From the NCBI GenBank assembly GCA_947259865.1, contig CAMYNZ010000137.1:1-9015 (forward strand): 9,015 nucleotides of DNA, in the 5' to 3' direction. Source of the DNA: an uncultured Desulfobacterales bacterium. GTDB lineage: Bacteria; Desulfobacterota; Desulfobacteria; Desulfobacterales; G020354645. How positions within the stretch are numbered: the first letter of the stretch is position 1; every line of letters begins with the position of its first letter. Below the pieces are notes generated by a model that ran no database searches, was not told the DNA's origin, and was given only the letters and a program-made list of their open reading frames with translations. Positions 5,860 through 9,015 of the stretch are shown one piece after another. The position numbers and the translations under genes are program-made.

Positions 5860-7494
5860 ATGAAAAAGTATAATCGCCATAAGATCACATTACTGATTAT
5901 CTGCGCCATTAGCATTGGGTTGATTTTCGGATGTTCGACCACTGATAAAAAAACTGATAAAAAAGAGGATGATCATCTCTTCTTTGATAAGTGGAAAGCC
6001 AAAGCACAAAAGTCAAAGGGCTATTCCCCTTCGAAATCGAAGCCCGCCGTCGAATCGACAGCGGGACAAGCGAAGGTTGCAACCCAGCAGCAACTGGTTG
6101 TCGATGTTGAACGGCCGCTGCCGAATCAGAAAATTACCATGAAAATGAAAGATATCGAAGTTGGGGTGCTGTTGCGGGCGCTTTCCCGGGTGGCCAAACA
6201 AAATATAATGGTGAGTGATAAAGTCACCGGTAAAATCAACATAAACATCTCTGAAGCTCCCTGGAGCCAGGTTTTCAGGAGTATTTTGCGCACGCAGGGC
6301 CTCACCTATGCCTGGGAGGGACAAATTATCCGGGTCATGACGGTTGAGGACATGGAGACCGAATTGAAAAGAGAGTCTCAGCGCAGAGATCTGATAACCG
6401 TTCAGCCCCTCGAAACTCGCATTATACAGGTCAATTATGCCGAAGCTGCCAGGCTTCAGGAAAATCTTGAAAATTTCCTTTCCCTAAACAGGGAGGGTGC
6501 CAAAATTGGATCTGTCATGGTGGATAATCATACCAATTCCATCATTGTCCAGGCCATTCGCAGTGACATCACAAAAATTGCGGCCGTAGTCGGCAAACTG
6601 GACCGGCCGACATCGCAAATTTTGATCGAAGCCCATATTGTTGAAACCACCAGTGACACTGCTCGGGAACTGGGCATCCAGTGGGGCGGACTCTGGAAGG
6701 GCTCTTCAGGGGATCAAAACCTGTGGCTGGGTCCCGGTGTCGTCCCCAGCGGTGAAGAATTTCTCTTTACCGACCGCAACGATCCCACCCCGGGTGTACC
6801 CATCGAATTTCTGCCGCCGGTCGGAAATATGTTTAATTTTCCGGCAACTCTTGAAGGCGCCGGTATGACCCTGGGATTTTTGTTCCAGGATATTGGCAAC
6901 CTGGTACTGAGCATGCAGCTTCAGGCGCTTGAAGAAAAGGGCCGGCTCAATATTTTGTCCAGCCCTTCGATTACAACCCTTGAAAACCAGGCAGCCCTTA
7001 TCGAAAGTGGTTCCAAGGTCCCCATCCAGACCGTTGAAGACGGTGAAGTCAACATCGAATATGTCGATGCGGTCCTAAAGCTGGAAGTGACGCCCCACGT
7101 AATCAACAACGAAACGCTGAAACTCAAAATCCTCACCAACCAGGACGAAGTCGATTTCACTCGAACCGTGGCCGGTAATCCGACCATCCTGACAAAAAGA
7201 GCGGAAACCACCGTTGTCGTTTTTAACGGTCAAACGACCGTTATCGGGGGATTGAGCAAAGAAACCGCCACCAAATCTGAAAGCGGTGTTCCTTTTCTCA
7301 AAGACATTCCCGGGCTGGGCTGGCTTTTTGGCAGTAAAAGTAAAAGCAAAGATATGCAGGAAGTCCTGATCTTCATAACACCCCATGTATTGGAGGAAAA
7401 GTCGGATAACCCTAAGCCTGCATCGGCGGAACGCTCAAAGTGGATCAAAGATCTGGTGCCCGAAAATTCCGGCAAGGTAAACGTATTAGAATAA
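5860..7494 (+). CDS. Secretin lipoprotein of the PilQ/MshL class
   Basis: A 544-residue outer-membrane secretin that would form the pore for the pilus. The N-terminus is a lipoprotein signal (basic MKKYNRHK, hydrophobic 9-24, Cys25 in LIFGC, with Ser at +2 favouring the outer membrane). A polar, probably disordered stretch (about 26-85) precedes an STN-type domain (about 90-160), a secretin N-domain (about 186-248, with VMVDNHTNSIIVQA) and the secretin core (about 250-512), which includes the gate region and the signature VPFLKDIPGLGWLFG (477-491), ending in EVLIFITPHVL. No AMIN domain is present, unlike typical PilQ; length, lipobox and gene order fit MshL better. A Gly/Pro-rich segment (about 280-335) lies early in the core. 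No strong ribosome binding site precedes the ATG, and it starts seven bases after the PilP-like stop, so translational coupling is likely. Confidence 0.92.
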   Translation: MKKYNRHKITLLIICAISIGLIFGCSTTDKKTDKKEDDHLFFDKWKAKAQKSKGYSPSKSKPAVESTAGQAKVATQQQLVVDVERPLPNQKITMKMKDIEVGVLLRALSRVAKQNIMVSDKVTGKININISEAPWSQVFRSILRTQGLTYAWEGQIIRVMTVEDMETELKRESQRRDLITVQPLETRIIQVNYAEAARLQENLENFLSLNREGAKIGSVMVDNHTNSIIVQAIRSDITKIAAVVGKLDRPTSQILIEAHIVETTSDTARELGIQWGGLWKGSSGDQNLWLGPGVVPSGEEFLFTDRNDPTPGVPIEFLPPVGNMFNFPATLEGAGMTLGFLFQDIGNLVLSMQLQALEEKGRLNILSSPSITTLENQAALIESGSKVPIQTVEDGEVNIEYVDAVLKLEVTPHVINNETLKLKILTNQDEVDFTRTVAGNPTILTKRAETTVVVFNGQTTVIGGLSKETATKSESGVPFLKDIPGLGWLFGSKSKSKDMQEVLIFITPHVLEEKSDNPKPASAERSKWIKDLVPENSGKVNVLE

Positions 7495-7617
7495 TACCCT
7501 TTTCGCTCAATCAGGGTAATACTAAACTAAAGCAGATGTATCCACATTCACTCGAACCCTCTTGGCCGTTTATACGGCGTTGCGATCACTTTTAATCTTG
7601 GAAGTTTTTGCCAAAAC
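7495..7617 (+). other. Spacer with two small hairpins before the ExeA-like gene
   Basis: The 123-base gap holds TACCCT/AGGGTA (7495-7518, 6-bp stem, 12-base loop) directly after the secretin stop, and GCCGT-TTAT-ACGGC (7565-7578). Neither is followed by a run of T, so neither looks like a strong intrinsic terminator; readthrough into the ATPase gene seems likely. The hairpins might instead stabilise or process the mRNA. No open frame of note is seen. Confidence 0.4.
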
Positions 7618-9015
7618 ATGGATTATTATAAGATTCTCAAACTCACCAAGGAACCCTTTTCCAATTCACCGGACCCTTCCTTTTTTTATCAGTCCCGGCA
7701 GCATCTTGAATGCCTGCAAAAATTAGAGCTCGCGCTGCGGCTGCGCAGGGGTTTAAACGTCATCATCGGTGAGGTCGGTACCGGAAAAACGACTCTCTGC
7801 CGTCAGCTTATCCGAAAATTCAGTGACAGTGACCAAACAGAAACCCATCTCATTCTGGATCCCTATTTCAACACGTCCACCGAATTTTTAACGACGGTTG
7901 CCAAAATATTTACGGGCACTAAACCACCGAGTGGAACAAACGATTGGCAGTTGAAGGAAATTATCAAGCAGTATTTGTTTAAACAGGGCGTGGATCGACA
8001 AAAGACGGTTATTTTGATCATTGATGAGGGACAAAAAATCCCGATCTTCTGCCTGGAAGTATTGCGTGAATTTTTAAATTATGAAACCAATGAATACAAA
8101 CTGCTCCAAATTGTGATCTTCGCCCAAACAGAATTCGAAAATACCATAAAACAATATGCCAACCTATCTGATCGGATCAATTTGTATCACTATTTAAGAC
8201 CCCTCAATTTCGGTGACACGCGACAGATGATCAGATATCGCCTTGAAAAATCCAGTGACCGCTACAGGACATACACTTTTTTCAGTTTTCCGGCGCTTGT
8301 GGCTATTTTCTTGTCCACCGGCGGTTACCCGCGCAAGATCATCAACCTTTGTCACCGCTGTATTTTAACCATGATTCTGCAAAACAAATCCATGGTGGAT
8401 TTGTTACTCGTGCGTTCGTGCATTCAAAGAGTTTTTCCCAACCGCACAAGCGGGTTGAAAAAAATTTCGATCGCAGCTGCATTTTTATTTTTGGCAGCCG
8501 CGGCTGTGTTCTGGTTCGCCGGCAGCGGGTACCTGAACCTGCCCCGCTCTTTTCAATTAAATAAACCGTCATCATCATTTTATGAAAGCATGAATGCGGC
8601 GGTGCCTGCTGAAGTCAAAACGGTACCTTTGGAGGTTGATGCCGCCACGTCTGAGACGGAAGAAAATTCCGCCAATAGCCAGGATGAAAACCCACCCCTG
8701 GGCAGCTCTCCGGACACAGCGACTGAAACCGATCAAAGCCTGGCGGATAGCGTTACCCGGCAACCCGCTGATGCATCCGACAACGATAGCCGTTATGAAG
8801 ATATTTTAGGGCGTATCACCCTGCGACGCAATGAAACCCTTTCCGGACTAATCAAGGAGGTTTACGGTAACTTTAATTTCAAACACTTTAAATCACTCAT
8901 TTTGGCCAACCCCAACATAGAAGACCCGGATGTGGTTACAATCGGCCAAACCATTCTATTTCCGGCGATTCCGGTAGCGGTCAGCCCGTTGCCCAACAAT
9001 GTATGGTGGGTCAGT
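7618..9015 (+). CDS. ExeA/GspA/MshM-like AAA ATPase with membrane segment and LysM-like domain, 3' end cut by the window
   Basis: The frame is open for 466 codons to the window edge with no stop. MDYYKILKLTKEPFSNSPDPSFF is the opening of ExeA-family ATPases (residues 1-23). Walker A is GEVGTGKT (51-58), Walker B is VILIIDEGQ (131-139, Asp136/Glu137), LREFLNYET and LLQIVIFAQ follow, DRI is near 185-187, and the sensor-2-like TGGYPRKI is at 234-241. A membrane segment (about 283-302) leads to a Ser/Glu/Asp-rich linker (about 310-395) and a LysM- or tail-protein-X-like region (about 398-454) with NPNIEDP and GQTILFP. In type II secretion, ExeA with ExeB helps the secretin assemble through peptidoglycan; MshM is the MSHA counterpart but lacks this tail. 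The final NVWWVS may start another domain. A weak GGAAG lies 13 bases before the ATG. No ExeB gene is visible here. Confidence 0.88.
   Translation, partial: MDYYKILKLTKEPFSNSPDPSFFYQSRQHLECLQKLELALRLRRGLNVIIGEVGTGKTTLCRQLIRKFSDSDQTETHLILDPYFNTSTEFLTTVAKIFTGTKPPSGTNDWQLKEIIKQYLFKQGVDRQKTVILIIDEGQKIPIFCLEVLREFLNYETNEYKLLQIVIFAQTEFENTIKQYANLSDRINLYHYLRPLNFGDTRQMIRYRLEKSSDRYRTYTFFSFPALVAIFLSTGGYPRKIINLCHRCILTMILQNKSMVDLLLVRSCIQRVFPNRTSGLKKISIAAAFLFLAAAAVFWFAGSGYLNLPRSFQLNKPSSSFYESMNAAVPAEVKTVPLEVDAATSETEENSANSQDENPPLGSSPDTATETDQSLADSVTRQPADASDNDSRYEDILGRITLRRNETLSGLIKEVYGNFNFKHFKSLILANPNIEDPDVVTIGQTILFPAIPVAVSPLPNNVWWVS

Noticed and set aside
7495..7518. Intrinsic terminator after the secretin gene
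   Set aside because: The stem is only 6 bp with a 12-base loop and no T-run follows.

Overview
The window looks like a chromosomal segment of a Gram-negative bacterium, most likely a Desulfobacterota (deltaproteobacterial) species. That placement is an inference from gene style (GspL-like PilM–PilN fusion, ExeA-type ATPase with a C-terminal LysM-like domain, PAS hybrid kinase with an HDFNN H-box), mid-range GC content and palindrome-rich spacers. No rRNA or other phylogenetic marker is present.

Layout. Positions 7-153 form one large imperfect palindrome whose right end supplies the stop codon of a minus-strand hybrid sensor histidine kinase (151-2052). Upstream of the kinase is its ribosome binding site, a 15-bp perfect palindrome and a candidate promoter. 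A gene-poor 831-bp divergent spacer (2053-2883) follows; its second half holds a chain of hairpins, two of which are near-identical 18-bp units 26 bp apart.

From 2884 to the right edge, all genes are on the plus strand and form one apparent operon for a type IV pilus / type II secretion-like machine: a PilM–PilN (GspL-like) fusion read from a TTG start, a PilO/GspM-like protein, a membrane-anchored protein with a PilP/GspC-type C-terminal domain, a secretin lipoprotein of the PilQ/MshL class, and an ExeA/GspA/MshM-type AAA ATPase with a membrane segment and a LysM-like periplasmic domain, cut by the window edge. The order (actin-like/PilN, PilO-like, PilP-like, secretin, ExeA-like ATPase) parallels mshI-J-K-L-M of MSHA pilus loci, so the best reading is the alignment-complex and secretin half of an MSHA-like type IV pilus operon. 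The pilins, assembly ATPase and platform protein would be expected further downstream.

Working model: the fusion protein, the PilO-like protein and the PilP-like protein build an inner-membrane complex that connects to the outer-membrane secretin, and the ExeA-like ATPase uses its cell-wall-binding region to help the secretin assemble through peptidoglycan. The divergent kinase has a receiver domain but no DNA-binding output, and its link to the pilus is only by position. I see no clearly new system; the most unusual items are the palindrome at the kinase stop codon, the structured leader of the pilus operon, and the fused or re-anchored pilus subunits.
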